From contig OY776497.1 in NCBI GenBank assembly GCA_963675625.1, positions 2,356,001-2,420,000 of the forward strand: 64,000 nucleotides of DNA, written 5' to 3'. Below, piece by piece: positions 51,648 to 61,900 of this stretch; the stretch's first letter is position 1; every line of letters begins with the position of its first letter. The position numbers were made by a program, and so were the translations under genes. Below the pieces are notes generated by a model. That model saw only the letters and a program-made list of their open reading frames with translations, was not told the DNA's origin and made no database searches. This DNA is from F22 sp963675625. GTDB taxonomy: Bacteria > Bacteroidota > Bacteroidia > Bacteroidales > Bacteroidaceae.

Positions 51648-52463
51648 ATGAGATTGATTATTCAACCAGATTATGAAATACTATCTAAGTGGGCAGCTAA
51701 CTATGTAGCAATGCGCATAAAAAAAGCAAATCCTACTGCTGAAAAACCGTTTGTACTGGGTCTACCTACTGGTTCTTCACCACTAGGAATGTATCGTGAA
51801 ATGGTAAAATTACATCATGAAGGTAAGCTCTCTTTTGAGCATGTTATCACTTTCAATATGGATGAATATGTAGGATTGCCTGAAGATCACGAACAAAGTT
51901 ACCATTCTTTTATGTGGACTAATTTATTTTCGCAAGTTGATGCTAATCCAGAACAAGTTAATATTCTTAATGGTAACGCTGATGACTTAGAGGCGGAGTG
52001 TGCACGTTATGAAGAAAAAATTAAGGCAGTAGGAGGAATCGATCTTTTCCTTGGTGGCATTGGTCCAGATGGTCATATCGCATTTAATGAACCATGTTCT
52101 TCGTTAAGTGGACGTACTAGACTGAAAACTTTGACAACGGATACTATTATAGCCAATTCCAGATTCTTTGATAATGACATCAATAAGGTACCTAAGTTGG
52201 CCTTAACTGTCGGAGTGGGTACTGTTCTTGATGCACGTGAAGTCCTTATATTGGTTAATGGACACAGTAAAGCTAGAGCTTTGTGTCAGGCTGTTGAAGG
52301 AGCTGTTACACATATGTGGACAATTTCGGCTTTACAGTTGCATCGTCAAGGCATTATAGTGTGTGACGAAGAAGCAACGGATGAGTTGAAAGTTGGCACC
52401 TACAAATACTTTAAAGATATTGAAGCTGATCATTTAGATCCTCAATCTCTATTACATGTTTAA
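51648..52463 (+). CDS. nagB: Glucosamine-6-phosphate deaminase
   Basis: NagB converts glucosamine-6-phosphate to fructose-6-phosphate and ammonia, the last step of GlcNAc use. With the ATG at 51648 the product has 271 residues, and all active-site residues keep E. coli numbering: Asp72, Asp141, His143 and Glu148. A longer frame from 51612 overlaps the promoter. It carries the same upstream motif as GH130 and susC, which ties it to the glycan locus. No nagA is in the window. Confidence 0.95.
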   Translation: MRLIIQPDYEILSKWAANYVAMRIKKANPTAEKPFVLGLPTGSSPLGMYREMVKLHHEGKLSFEHVITFNMDEYVGLPEDHEQSYHSFMWTNLFSQVDANPEQVNILNGNADDLEAECARYEEKIKAVGGIDLFLGGIGPDGHIAFNEPCSSLSGRTRLKTLTTDTIIANSRFFDNDINKVPKLALTVGVGTVLDAREVLILVNGHSKARALCQAVEGAVTHMWTISALQLHRQGIIVCDEEATDELKVGTYKYFKDIEADHLDPQSLLHV

Positions 52464-52482
52464 TTATTTGTATTACTTCTGA

Positions 52483-52490
52483 TAACTTTG
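52483..52490 (+). promoter_or_regulatory. -7 box for the GH92 gene
   Basis: TAACTTTG matches TAnnTTTG. The shared upstream motif is absent at the expected distance, so GH92 may be controlled differently from nagB. Confidence 0.4.
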
Positions 52491-52562
52491 CGTGCATATG
52501 TGGAACATATGCTCGAGAAAATATAGTCTGTGCCCAATTTACCTTAAACCATTTGTTGTGAG

Positions 52563-55460
52563 ATGAAAATCCTTAAACCTTTTATTCTAATATTGTCTGT
52601 TATCTTGTTTTTTTCATGTGTCCAAAAGCATGAAAAAAAGGAGATTGCTTTGGCACATTTTGTCAATCCATTTATAGGTACCAATTATGTGGGTAATACA
52701 TATCCAGGTGCACAAGTGCCTTTTGGTATGGTACAATTAAGTCCTGACAACGGTTTGCCTGGTTGGGATCGTATTGCAGGATATTTTTATCCAGATAGTA
52801 CAATCGCTGGTTTCAGTCACACTCACTTGTCGGGAACTGGGGCAGGAGATTTGTATGACATTTCTTTTATGCCTGTCCGTTTTCCAGAACGTAGTGCAGA
52901 CAAACCTTTAGGTGTGCATAGTCGTTTCTCTCATAGTAAAGAAGAGGCGCATGCTGGATATTATAAAGTGCATCTTGATGACTACAATATTGATGTTGAG
53001 TTGACCGCTGGTTTGCGTACTGGTGTGCAGCGCTATACCTTTAAGAGCGGAGGAGCGTCAGCGATTCGTTTGAATTTATCTAAATCGATGAATTGGGATA
53101 AGACACTAGATGCTTCTATAAAAGCAATTGATCAACAAAAGCTTTCAGGATTACGTCATAGTGATGGATGGGCTAGAAACCAAACGCTCTTTTTTGCTAC
53201 TCGCATCTCTACCCCTTGGGATCGTATTGAGATAGACACAGTGCAGTTAGACAATGGAAAAGTGGCTATGGATGCCATATTATATTATGATACGCTAAAG
53301 CCAGGTGAGCAAATAGAGGTATATACAGCACTTTCTGCTGTAGATTCACAGCATGCATTTGATAATTTGTACGCAGATATTAATCGAGCGAAAGCGCAGA
53401 GCTTTGATGCGTTTTTAAGTCATGCTGAGGATCAGTGGAATCAAGAATTGCAAAAGATTCAGATTGAAACAGAAGATGTGAATCAAAAAGTGACTTTTTA
53501 TACTGCCTTGTATCATTCTATGTTGGCACCTGTTGTATATGATGATGAGGATGGAAGCTATAGAGGACCAGATAAAAAAATATACAGTTTGTCTGCTGCC
53601 AACAAGCATCACTATAGCCGATTCTCTTTGTGGGATACGTATCGTGCTGCACAGCCTTTATATACACTTATTTGTCCCAATCGAGTAGGGGATATGGTGC
53701 AATCTTTCATAGATTTTCAACATCAGCATGGGCGTATTCCTGTTTGGAATATGCAGGCGAGTGAAACAGATATGATGATAGGTTATCATAGTGCTCCAGT
53801 CATAGCTGATGCAATTCTTAAAGGCATTTCAGGATTTGATTATACAGCAGCATTGGATGCTTGTACGACAACTGCTAATGATGATGATTATCGCGGAATT
53901 GGGGCATATAAAAAATTCGGATATCTGCCCTGTGATATAGAACACGAATCACTGTCAAAGACTTTGGAGTATGCATATGATGATGCAACAATTGCTAGGA
54001 TAGCACAAAAACTAAATAAAAATGATGTCGCTGAAGTGTTTGCACAGAGAGGTCAGAGTTATCGTGCTATATTTAATAAATCAAACGGATTCTTTCAACC
54101 TAAAGATACTAAAGGACAATTTAAAACTCCTTTCAACCCTCGTGAGTATACAACAGATATTACTGAAAGCAATGCTTGGCAGTATTTGTGGAGTGTGCAA
54201 CAAGACGTTGATGGTTTGGTCGAACTTATAGGCGGTCCAGAAGCTTTTGAAAAGAAGTTGGACGCATTCTTTAATGCAACAGTAGCAGATCATGAAGATT
54301 TACCTTTGTTCTCTACTGGTATGATTGGTCAATATGCGCATGGTAACGAACCAAGCCATCACGTGGCATATTTGTATAATAAAACGGCACATCCCAACAA
54401 GGGAAGAAAGTTGATACGTCAAGTGATGAATCAGTTCTATACCAATACACCTGAAGGTCTATGTGGTAACGAGGATTGTGGGCAGATGTCTGCATGGTAT
54501 GTCTTTTCAGCTATGGGATTTTACCCAGTAGATCCTGCTAGTGGGGTGTATGAGTTGGGAATCCCTTTATGTAAAAAGTTAAGCTTGAATCTACCCAACG
54601 GAAAACAATTCGTGGTGCGCGTAGATGGAGATCTGAACTCAACCAATGTACAAAAGATACAACTCAATGGAGTTACTTTGCATGGTACTACTATTTCCCA
54701 CCAACAAATTTTGGCAGGGGGTGAACTGGTCTTTTTTATGACCGAAGAGCCAATAAAGTCTCCAAAGTATGAAAGCTATAAGCGTAAAGGTGATGTTATC
54801 ATTGATGGGAAACTAGATGATCCAGATTGGCAAAAAAGCGCTTGGAGTGATTTATTTGTTGATATTCAAGGAGATAAGAAGCCTAAGCCCAAGTACAATA
54901 CTCGATTTAAGATGTTGTGGGATGAAGATGCTGTATATGTGGCGGCTAAACTAGAAGAACCGCATATCTGGAGTACAATTGCCAAGAGAGATAGCACTAT
55001 CTATTGGGATAATGATTTTGAAGTGTTTATGGATCCTGATGGGGATGGGTGTTGTTATTTTGAATTTGAAATTAATGCCCAAAATACTCCATGGGACTTA
55101 TTAATGACTAAACCATACTATCAAGGTGGAACTTTTCTTAATGACTTTGATTTCAAAGGATTACAACACGCCACCAATATTCAGGGAACAATAAATGATC
55201 CTAGTGATACGGACAAATGTTGGACTGTGGAATTGCGTATACCTCTGAAATCGGTGAATGAAAAAATCGTGCCTGGAACAACCTGGAAGATGAATTTCTC
55301 TCGAGTAGAATGGCTCCAAGTTGATGTCAAAAATGGAAAATATATAAAGCGACCTGGCACAGAAGGATTTGGTAATGAAGAAAATTGGGTGTGGGCGCCA
55401 ACTGGTATTATAGATATTCATCGACCTGATAAATGGGGAACTGTAACCTTTAAAAATTAA
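52563..55460 (+). CDS. GH92 alpha-mannosidase lipoprotein with a C-terminal CBM9-like domain
   Basis: GH92 enzymes are calcium-dependent exo-alpha-mannosidases. The lipobox ends FFSC (Cys19). The catalytic part (about 30-735) has the signatures VNPFIGT, GFSHTHLSGTGAGDLYD, GNEPSHHVAYLYN and GNEDCGQMSAWYVFSAMG. After it, about 225 residues (from GDVIIDGKLDDPDWQ) look like a carbohydrate-binding CBM9-type sandwich with EVFMDPDGDG, an uncommon addition. The likely role is trimming alpha-mannose from imported or surface glycans. The next gene follows after 22 bp. Confidence 0.92.
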   Translation: MKILKPFILILSVILFFSCVQKHEKKEIALAHFVNPFIGTNYVGNTYPGAQVPFGMVQLSPDNGLPGWDRIAGYFYPDSTIAGFSHTHLSGTGAGDLYDISFMPVRFPERSADKPLGVHSRFSHSKEEAHAGYYKVHLDDYNIDVELTAGLRTGVQRYTFKSGGASAIRLNLSKSMNWDKTLDASIKAIDQQKLSGLRHSDGWARNQTLFFATRISTPWDRIEIDTVQLDNGKVAMDAILYYDTLKPGEQIEVYTALSAVDSQHAFDNLYADINRAKAQSFDAFLSHAEDQWNQELQKIQIETEDVNQKVTFYTALYHSMLAPVVYDDEDGSYRGPDKKIYSLSAANKHHYSRFSLWDTYRAAQPLYTLICPNRVGDMVQSFIDFQHQHGRIPVWNMQASETDMMIGYHSAPVIADAILKGISGFDYTAALDACTTTANDDDYRGIGAYKKFGYLPCDIEHESLSKTLEYAYDDATIARIAQKLNKNDVAEVFAQRGQSYRAIFNKSNGFFQPKDTKGQFKTPFNPREYTTDITESNAWQYLWSVQQDVDGLVELIGGPEAFEKKLDAFFNATVADHEDLPLFSTGMIGQYAHGNEPSHHVAYLYNKTAHPNKGRKLIRQVMNQFYTNTPEGLCGNEDCGQMSAWYVFSAMGFYPVDPASGVYELGIPLCKKLSLNLPNGKQFVVRVDGDLNSTNVQKIQLNGVTLHGTTISHQQILAGGELVFFMTEEPIKSPKYESYKRKGDVIIDGKLDDPDWQKSAWSDLFVDIQGDKKPKPKYNTRFKMLWDEDAVYVAAKLEEPHIWSTIAKRDSTIYWDNDFEVFMDPDGDGCCYFEFEINAQNTPWDLLMTKPYYQGGTFLNDFDFKGLQHATNIQGTINDPSDTDKCWTVELRIPLKSVNEKIVPGTTWKMNFSRVEWLQVDVKNGKYIKRPGTEGFGNEENWVWAPTGIIDIHRPDKWGTVTFKN

Positions 55461-55482
55461 CTATACTAATATTTTGATTACT

Positions 55483-56556
55483 ATGAATACATACTTAAAA
55501 AGATGTGGATTTTTGATGGGCTTGTTTATAGTCAGTGTCGTGTCTGTATTTGCCCAAGCACGTTTTTTAACTTGGACTAGTTATCCAGAGAATGGACAGC
55601 TTGATGCCTATTTTGAGAAGATGCACGAGGTAGGAATAGATGGGATTATTGTTCATGGTACGCCTAGTCAGATTCGGGAAATGGTACCCTATGCTGATAA
55701 ATATAAGATGGAATTGCATGTGTGGTATAAAACGCTTTGTGATGCTGAGATTGCGGCTAAACATCCCGATTGGTTGGACTATAACCGTTTAGGACAATCG
55801 ATGCAGTTTAAGAAAGCATATGTTGACTATTATAAGTTTTTGAATCCTATTATTCCAGGGGTGCAAAAAGCTGTTTTGGCTAAAATAGATGAATATTTGG
55901 CTATCCCAGGTGTCAAGAGTATTAGTTTAGATTATTGTAGATATGTAGATGCAATATTGCCTACTACTCTTTGGAAGAATTACGATGTTGTTCAAGATAA
56001 AGTGTATCCAGAATGGGATTATGGATATCATCCTGCGATGATAGCAGCTTTTGAGAAAGAGTATAATTATGATCCACGTAATCAAGCAGATGTCAATGGT
56101 GATAAGTCATGGCACCAGTTTCGTATGGATGCGGTCAATAATCTCGTTAATCAGATAGCTGTTAGAGTTAAATCGTCTGGTAAAGAACTTACGGCCTCTC
56201 CATTTCCAACTCCAGAAATGGCAGCACGAATGGTGTATCAAGATTGGGGTAAGTGGCCATTGGATAGGGCATATCCTATGATTTATAATGGATTTTATGA
56301 CGAGCATATTGATTGGATAGGCAAGTGTGTCGCAGATTGTGTGACACAAGCTCATAAGGGGACTGATATCTATGTGGGTTTATACACGGATGATTTTAAG
56401 CAAGGCTCAAAAGATCGTTTGAGTGACGCAGTCAGAGTGGCTATTCAAGCTGGAGCAAAAGGTTTTTCAATTTTTACCTTTGATGCAATGGACAAGAATC
56501 AAAGAAAGGAACTAAAGCATATCATTCAAGCGATAAAGTCTGATAGTAAGTACTAA
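55483..56556 (+). CDS. Secreted glycoside hydrolase-like TIM-barrel protein
   Basis: A signal peptide (MNTYLKRCGFLMGLF, ending VFAQ) precedes about 335 residues. Segments such as FLTWTSYPENGQLDAYFEKM, IDGIIVHGTP and GVKSISLDYCRYVD resemble the glycosyl-hydrolase-like group (GHL10/DUF187) and related barrels. I cannot confirm the catalytic pair. Its position after a GH92 gene, in the same direction, suggests a role in the same glycan breakdown. A longer frame from a TTG at 55474 is unlikely. A hairpin at 56609-56650 closes the unit. Confidence 0.65.
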   Translation: MNTYLKRCGFLMGLFIVSVVSVFAQARFLTWTSYPENGQLDAYFEKMHEVGIDGIIVHGTPSQIREMVPYADKYKMELHVWYKTLCDAEIAAKHPDWLDYNRLGQSMQFKKAYVDYYKFLNPIIPGVQKAVLAKIDEYLAIPGVKSISLDYCRYVDAILPTTLWKNYDVVQDKVYPEWDYGYHPAMIAAFEKEYNYDPRNQADVNGDKSWHQFRMDAVNNLVNQIAVRVKSSGKELTASPFPTPEMAARMVYQDWGKWPLDRAYPMIYNGFYDEHIDWIGKCVADCVTQAHKGTDIYVGLYTDDFKQGSKDRLSDAVRVAIQAGAKGFSIFTFDAMDKNQRKELKHIIQAIKSDSKY

Positions 56557-56608
56557 ATTTTTTAGGAGAGAATATCTACTTGCTTTTTTTCTTATTCAAT
56601 ATTTTAAC

Positions 56609-56650
56609 AACAGGCCTAAAACAAAATTATAGCTTTGTTTTAGACCTGTT
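56609..56650. terminator. Terminator between the TIM-barrel gene and the AraC gene
   Basis: A 17-bp inverted repeat (56609-56625 with 56634-56650, one mismatch) with an 8-nt loop lies between convergent genes. T-rich and A-rich flanks suit both directions. Confidence 0.75.
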
Positions 56651-56685
56651 TTAGGTTGGGATTACAAGGCGTTTTATTATGATTA

Positions 56686-57519
56686 TCAAATCATGTTTTG
56701 ATTACCAGCTCTGTATTTTTGAGGAGTTTGTCCGTAATACTGTTTAAAAACTTTGTAAAAATGCCCCAGATTACTGAAGCCGCAATCTGAACAAATCTCT
56801 TTAATTGGAGTATCTAATGCAGATAGTTGCAATGCTGCCCATAACATTTTTCTAGTATTTAATAAGTCTGTTAAAGACATATCAAAGTGTGTGCGTACTA
56901 CTCGGTTGATATAATCCATATTTCTACCACAATCATTGGCAAAACCAATACGTCCAGCTTTGAATTTCTCTGGCGTCTTAAAGTGGTTTAAGGCATAATT
57001 CAACCAAATCGGGATATTAGTTGAGTCGCTCGATTCATCGTTGGTTAGATGTCGCATTATAAATAGAAGCAATGAGTCAAGTTGCATGTATGTTAAACGA
57101 TGACGCATGGCTTCATGTGCACGATCCGTAAAACGATGTAGGTGAGTCTCGTCTAGGCGAATTTTTGTAGGCATTAATCCCTCTGACCAAAAATAGATAC
57201 TTGCGGTTTTAAAATAACGTTCGTGCATCATGTCGGCAGTGCTGGCGGAGAATGCAATGTTGACAATCTCCATCCCTTCGCGATCTCCTACAAGCATGTG
57301 TGCATCGTTAGGACGTATCATCACTAAATCCCCTTTTTCGAGAGGCATACGTTGTTTGTTGATTATCTGATAGCCACTTCCTCGGGTGACCCAGAATAGT
57401 TCGTAATAGTCGTGGTCGTGCATGACGACTCGGCGAATAGAGCTAATTTCTCTGTGTACAAGCTGATAGGTTTCATTGTTCACAAGAAACTCTTTCAGTT
57501 GATAGTGTATGACTTTCAT
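56686..57519 (-). CDS. AraC family transcriptional regulator
   Basis: A 277-residue regulator with an N-terminal cupin-type sensing domain (about 15-100, with HDHDYYELFWVTRGSG and GDLVMIRPNDAH) and a C-terminal double HTH (about 175-275, with FANDCGRNMDYINRVVRTHF and ICSDCGFSNLGHFYKVFKQYYG). It lies within the glycan locus, divergent from GH130. It may sense a glycan-derived sugar and is the obvious candidate to bind the shared upstream motif, but that is inference. Confidence 0.9.
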   Translation of the reverse strand: MKVIHYQLKEFLVNNETYQLVHREISSIRRVVMHDHDYYELFWVTRGSGYQIINKQRMPLEKGDLVMIRPNDAHMLVGDREGMEIVNIAFSASTADMMHERYFKTASIYFWSEGLMPTKIRLDETHLHRFTDRAHEAMRHRLTYMQLDSLLLFIMRHLTNDESSDSTNIPIWLNYALNHFKTPEKFKAGRIGFANDCGRNMDYINRVVRTHFDMSLTDLLNTRKMLWAALQLSALDTPIKEICSDCGFSNLGHFYKVFKQYYGQTPQKYRAGNQNMI

Positions 57520-57615
57520 AAGATAACGTGGTGTGATTCAGGTGTGTATTAATAAATCATGTTGCAATTATACTAAATTTTCATTAGATGACCAAATATC
57601 ACACGCATAGTTATA

Positions 57616-57630
57616 TCGGATAAGCGTAAT
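57616..57630 (+). promoter_or_regulatory. Shared upstream motif, GH130 copy
   Basis: TCGGATAAGCGTAAT differs at one base from the susC copy and starts exactly 67 bp before the -7 box at 57683. Confidence 0.65.
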
Positions 57631-57682
57631 TTATTGTTTCTTTACGATAACAATGTATGTGTGGGCTAATTGCAACAATATA

Positions 57683-57690
57683 TATCTTTG
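57683..57690 (+). promoter_or_regulatory. -7 box of the GH130 promoter
   Basis: TATCTTTG matches TAnnTTTG. No -33 box is seen at the usual distance, consistent with dependence on an activator. Confidence 0.6.
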
Positions 57691-57732
57691 CACCATAGTA
57701 TAATCCTTATGTTTAACCTTAATAATTAGGAC

Positions 57733-58734
57733 ATGGTTTCAAAATTAACTATCGAAGGAGCATCTCTACCCAATATGCCTTGGGAAGATAGACCTGCGGA
57801 TTGCACTCGCCCAGTGTGGCGATACAGCAAGAATCCGATTATCCCTCGTGACTTGTTGCCTACTTCCAATAGCATTTTTAACAGTGCTGTAGTCCCTTTT
57901 GAAGAAGGGTTTGCAGGTGTGTTTCGATGCGATGATACCAATCGTCGTATGCGTTTGCATGTTGGTTTCTCAAGCAATGGTATAGATTGGGACATTAATC
58001 CAGATCCTCTTACTTTTGAATGTGATGATGAAGAAATAGGAGAATGGGTGTATGGCTATGACCCTCGTGTGACATGGATAGATGATCGCTATTATGTGAC
58101 ATGGTGTAATGGGTATCACGGTCCAACAATTGGTGTGGCTTACACATTCGATTTTAAAACGTTTCACCAATTAGAGAATGCTTTTATTCCATTCAATAGA
58201 AATGGTGTAATGTTTCCACGTAAAATAAATAATCATTTTGCTATGTTAAGTCGCCCTAGTGATAATGGACATACTCCATTTGGTGACATTTTTTATAGTG
58301 AAACTCCTGATTTGACATTTTGGGGACGCCATCGTCATGTCATGTCGCCAGCTGCGTTTGAAGTGAGTGCATGGCAGTGTACAAAAATAGGCGCAGGTCC
58401 GATTCCAATTGAAACATCTGAAGGATGGTTGGTCTTTTATCATGGAGTGTTGGCGTCTTGTAATGGTTTTGTCTATGCTTTTGGTAGTGCTTTGCTTGAT
58501 TTAGAGCAACCATGGAAAGTGTTGGCACGTTCTGGTCCATACCTTATAACGCCAGAAAAACCATATGAGTGTATGGGTGATGTGCCAAATGTGTGCTTCC
58601 CTTGTGCTGCTTTACATGATAAAGATACAGGTCGCGTCGCTATCTACTATGGAGCAGCTGATACAGTCACTGGATTGGCCTTCGGATATATAGATGAAAT
58701 CGTCGAATTTACAAAGAAATATTCCATAATCTAA
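57733..58734 (+). CDS. Glycoside hydrolase family 130 (mannosyl-GlcNAc phosphorylase type)
   Basis: GH130 enzymes phosphorolyse beta-mannosides, notably Man-beta-1,4-GlcNAc from N-glycan cores. The 333-residue five-bladed propeller keeps GYDPRVTWID with the catalytic Asp110, and FRCDDTNRRM. It has no signal peptide, so it acts in the cytoplasm, as a phosphorylase should. The start ATG at 57733 is 43 bp after the -7 box. Its neighbours (GH92, SusCD, AraC) fit N-glycan or mannan use. Substrate linkage cannot be proved from sequence. Confidence 0.9.
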   Translation: MVSKLTIEGASLPNMPWEDRPADCTRPVWRYSKNPIIPRDLLPTSNSIFNSAVVPFEEGFAGVFRCDDTNRRMRLHVGFSSNGIDWDINPDPLTFECDDEEIGEWVYGYDPRVTWIDDRYYVTWCNGYHGPTIGVAYTFDFKTFHQLENAFIPFNRNGVMFPRKINNHFAMLSRPSDNGHTPFGDIFYSETPDLTFWGRHRHVMSPAAFEVSAWQCTKIGAGPIPIETSEGWLVFYHGVLASCNGFVYAFGSALLDLEQPWKVLARSGPYLITPEKPYECMGDVPNVCFPCAALHDKDTGRVAIYYGAADTVTGLAFGYIDEIVEFTKKYSII

Positions 58735-58741
58735 TCGTTAT

Positions 58742-58760
58742 ACTTGTAACTAGTACAAGT
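58742..58760. repeat. Inverted repeat after the GH130 gene
   Basis: ACTTGTA (58742-58748) and TACAAGT (58754-58760) form a 7-bp stem with a 5-nt loop, 4 bp before the shared motif at 58764. No T-run follows; it could be a weak terminator or part of the susC control region. Confidence 0.5.
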
Positions 58761-58763
58761 GAG

Positions 58764-58778
58764 TCGGATTAGCGTAAT
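58764..58778 (+). promoter_or_regulatory. Shared upstream motif, susC copy
   Basis: TCGGATTAGCGTAAT, with the inner inverted repeat ATTA-GCG-TAAT, starts exactly 67 bp before the -7 box at 58831, as in the GH130 promoter. Confidence 0.65.
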
Positions 58779-58830
58779 AAAATGAAGTGTTACAATAATA
58801 TTACATAGCAGGTTACATGTAAATATATCT

Positions 58831-58838
58831 TACTTTTG
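58831..58838 (+). promoter_or_regulatory. -7 box of the susC promoter
   Basis: TACTTTTG matches TAnnTTTG. The -33 box is missing. The leader to the ATG at 58960 is about 115 nt. Confidence 0.6.
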
Positions 58839-58959
58839 TATTGTAACCTTGTGATTAAATTATATAATTAACAGAATCATTATTACCTTTAGGATACAAG
58901 TCATGTGGATATGATTTGAGTATTGAAACATACGTTATCCGATCTAAAACCTATCGTAT

Positions 58960-61900
58960 ATGCACAAAGTTTTTACATTCGTATCTGCTTTTGCTTTAGC
59001 GTCAACGCTGACAGCATATGGAGCTACTAGCCCAGCAGGTGGTTCGATGTTATCGAACGGAACAGAAACTTCAGCGCGTGTAGCTGAAGAAACAATTAAA
59101 GTGAAGGGAGTTGTCCTTGACGAATCTGGTATGCCAATTATTGGTGCTAATATTCGTATCAAAGACACTAGCAAAGGTACCGTAACCGATATGGACGGTA
59201 AATTTGTATTAGATGCTCCAGAAGGAGCAGTACTCGTAGTTAGTTACATTGGTTATACACCACAAGAAGTTAAAGCAACAGCTTCGCCAATGACAATTAA
59301 TTTAAGCGAGGACACCCAGACTCTTAGTGAAGTAGTCGTTACTGCATTGGGTATCAAGCGCGAAAAGAAAGCGCTAGGTTACGCCGTGCAAGATGTCAAA
59401 TCAGACCGATTGACACAAGCAGGTGATGCTGACGTAATGTCGGGCCTTCAAGGTAAGGTGGCCGGTGTAAGCATCAATTCTTCAGGTGGGGGCTTAGGGG
59501 CTTCTACTCGTATTGATATTCGTGGGGCAAGTTCTTTGTCTGACAATAACGAACCACTTTGGGTAGTGGATGGTGTACCATTCGATAACGGAAACTCGAA
59601 CAACTCTAATGGTTGGGGTGGAACTTCTCGTGCTGGTGGTGCATTTGACCTAAACCCAGATGATATCGAATCTATCTCTGTTTTGAAAGGTGCCAATGCT
59701 GCTGCACTATATGGTGAACGAGGTGGTAACGGTGTTATTGTTGTCACAACAAAGAAAGGATCTCGTAAGCAAACTCTTGGTATAAGCTATTCAGGTTCTG
59801 TAACTTTTTCTGAAGCAGCATACATGCTAGACCGTCAAAATCGTTATGGTCAAGGTGTAAGTGGCAATTATATCAATAGTGCATCTGAATCATGGGGACC
59901 AGAAATGGTTGGCCAAACTGTGACTAACTGGACTGGTGAACAAATCGCTTTGACTCCACAAGGCAATCTAATCAAAGACTTTTGTCAGACTGGTGTAGAA
60001 CAATCACATAATTTGTCATTAACAGGTGGTAATGATAAGGGTTCATTCCGTTTGTCTATTGGACATAGTGATATGGATGGATTGTTTGAAAATCACAATG
60101 TAAAGAAAACAAATGTTGATTTACGTGCCGATTATGATATCAACCCATGGTTGAATGTCGATACTAAGGTGGCGTTTTTCCGTACACAAGGTCAAAATCG
60201 TCCAGAAGTAGGGGCATATAGTTATATGTCTTATTTCAATGCAATGCCAGCTGGTATCCGCACAAGTGATTTGAAACCAGGGTATAACATGGTCGCTGGT
60301 GAGCACAAAGAAAAATTGTACACAACAGTAAGTGCCAACGCTCGTAACCCTTATTTCTTGTTGAATCAATATGTAAATAATGATGACAAGAATCGTACAT
60401 TCGGTTATATCGCTGGTAACTTCAAGATTCTTCCAGGTTTGACTGCTAAGTTGAAATATGGTATGGACTACTATGGTTTCCGTTCTCAAGATGGTTATCT
60501 TTATGCTGATGGTGTAGATCCAAACCGTCCAAACTACAACACAAGTCAAATTAACTTCCGTGAAACAAACTTTGAAGGTTTGGTTTCATATAGCGGACGT
60601 ATCAACGAAGATTTTGACTTTAACGTAAATCTAGGTGCCAATGATATGCGTCGTAAGACAAATGAACTTAGAGGTACATCTGGTAAACTTGCTTCAGAAG
60701 ATACATACTTCCTAGGAGCTGGTGCAAATATCAAGGCTAGCGAATCTATCATTGAACAAGAAACGCGTTCTATTTATGGTTTCGGTCAAGTTGGTTTCCG
60801 TAATTACTTATATATGGATGTAACTGCTCGTAATGACTGGTCATCTACGTTAACAGCAGCAACTGGTAATTATGACAATTCTTACTTCTATCCTTCAGTT
60901 TCTGTATCTGGTGTTATTTCGCAAATGACAAAATTGCCAGAGTGGGTAACTTATGGTAAAGTACGTGCGTCTGTGGCACAAGTTGGTAAGGCTACTGACC
61001 CTTATATGACTAGTCAGTTCTATAGTTTGGAATCAACAGACTTTGACTTGACAGCGGGTAATGTACCTTCTCAAGCTGTAATTAAGGACTTGAAACCAGA
61101 ACTTTCTACTTCATGGGAAGTTGGTACAGAATGGAAATTCTTGAACAATCGCATTGGTTTAGACTTTACATTCTATAATGAAGAAACAAAGAACCAGATT
61201 CTTGCAGTAGAAGCTGTACAGTCTTCTGGTTATAGCTCTCGATTGATCAATGCTGGTCTTATTCGCAATAGAGGTGTTGAATTGATGATTACAACAGTGC
61301 CTGTTAAAACTAAAGATTTGACAGTGACACTTGATTTCAATTTCTCTAAGAACAAGGGTACATTGGAAGAGTTGATTGACAAAAATGATCCTAATGCCTT
61401 GAAGGAATTTGAATTTGGTACAGGTTCTGGCGTATGGGCTGTAGAAGGTGGTAATCTAGGTGATATTCGCGGAAAGAAATATCTACGTGATTCAGAAACT
61501 GGTCAAATCCTAGTTGGTGACGATGGTCTACCATTGCGTACTGACAATAATGTGAAGATTGGTAACCTACAAGCAGATTGGACTGGTTCTATCAGTTTAG
61601 GTGCTGAATATAAAGGATTTTATGCTAGTGCATTGATTGATATTCGCCAAGGTGGAGATATTGTATCTTCTTCTGAAGCATCTGCTACATCTGCAGGTAC
61701 TGCTGCACGTACAGACTTTAACAACCGTATGCCATTCTTCGTTGAAGGTGTCACAGCTGATGGACAAGTCAATACTACTATGGTGACTGCACAACAGTAT
61801 TTCCAAAATCAGTCTAGTATTACTGAAGAATTTTTATATGATGCTTCTTATGCTAAGATGAAAGAGTTGGTATTTGGTTATCGTTTTCCTAAGCATATTT

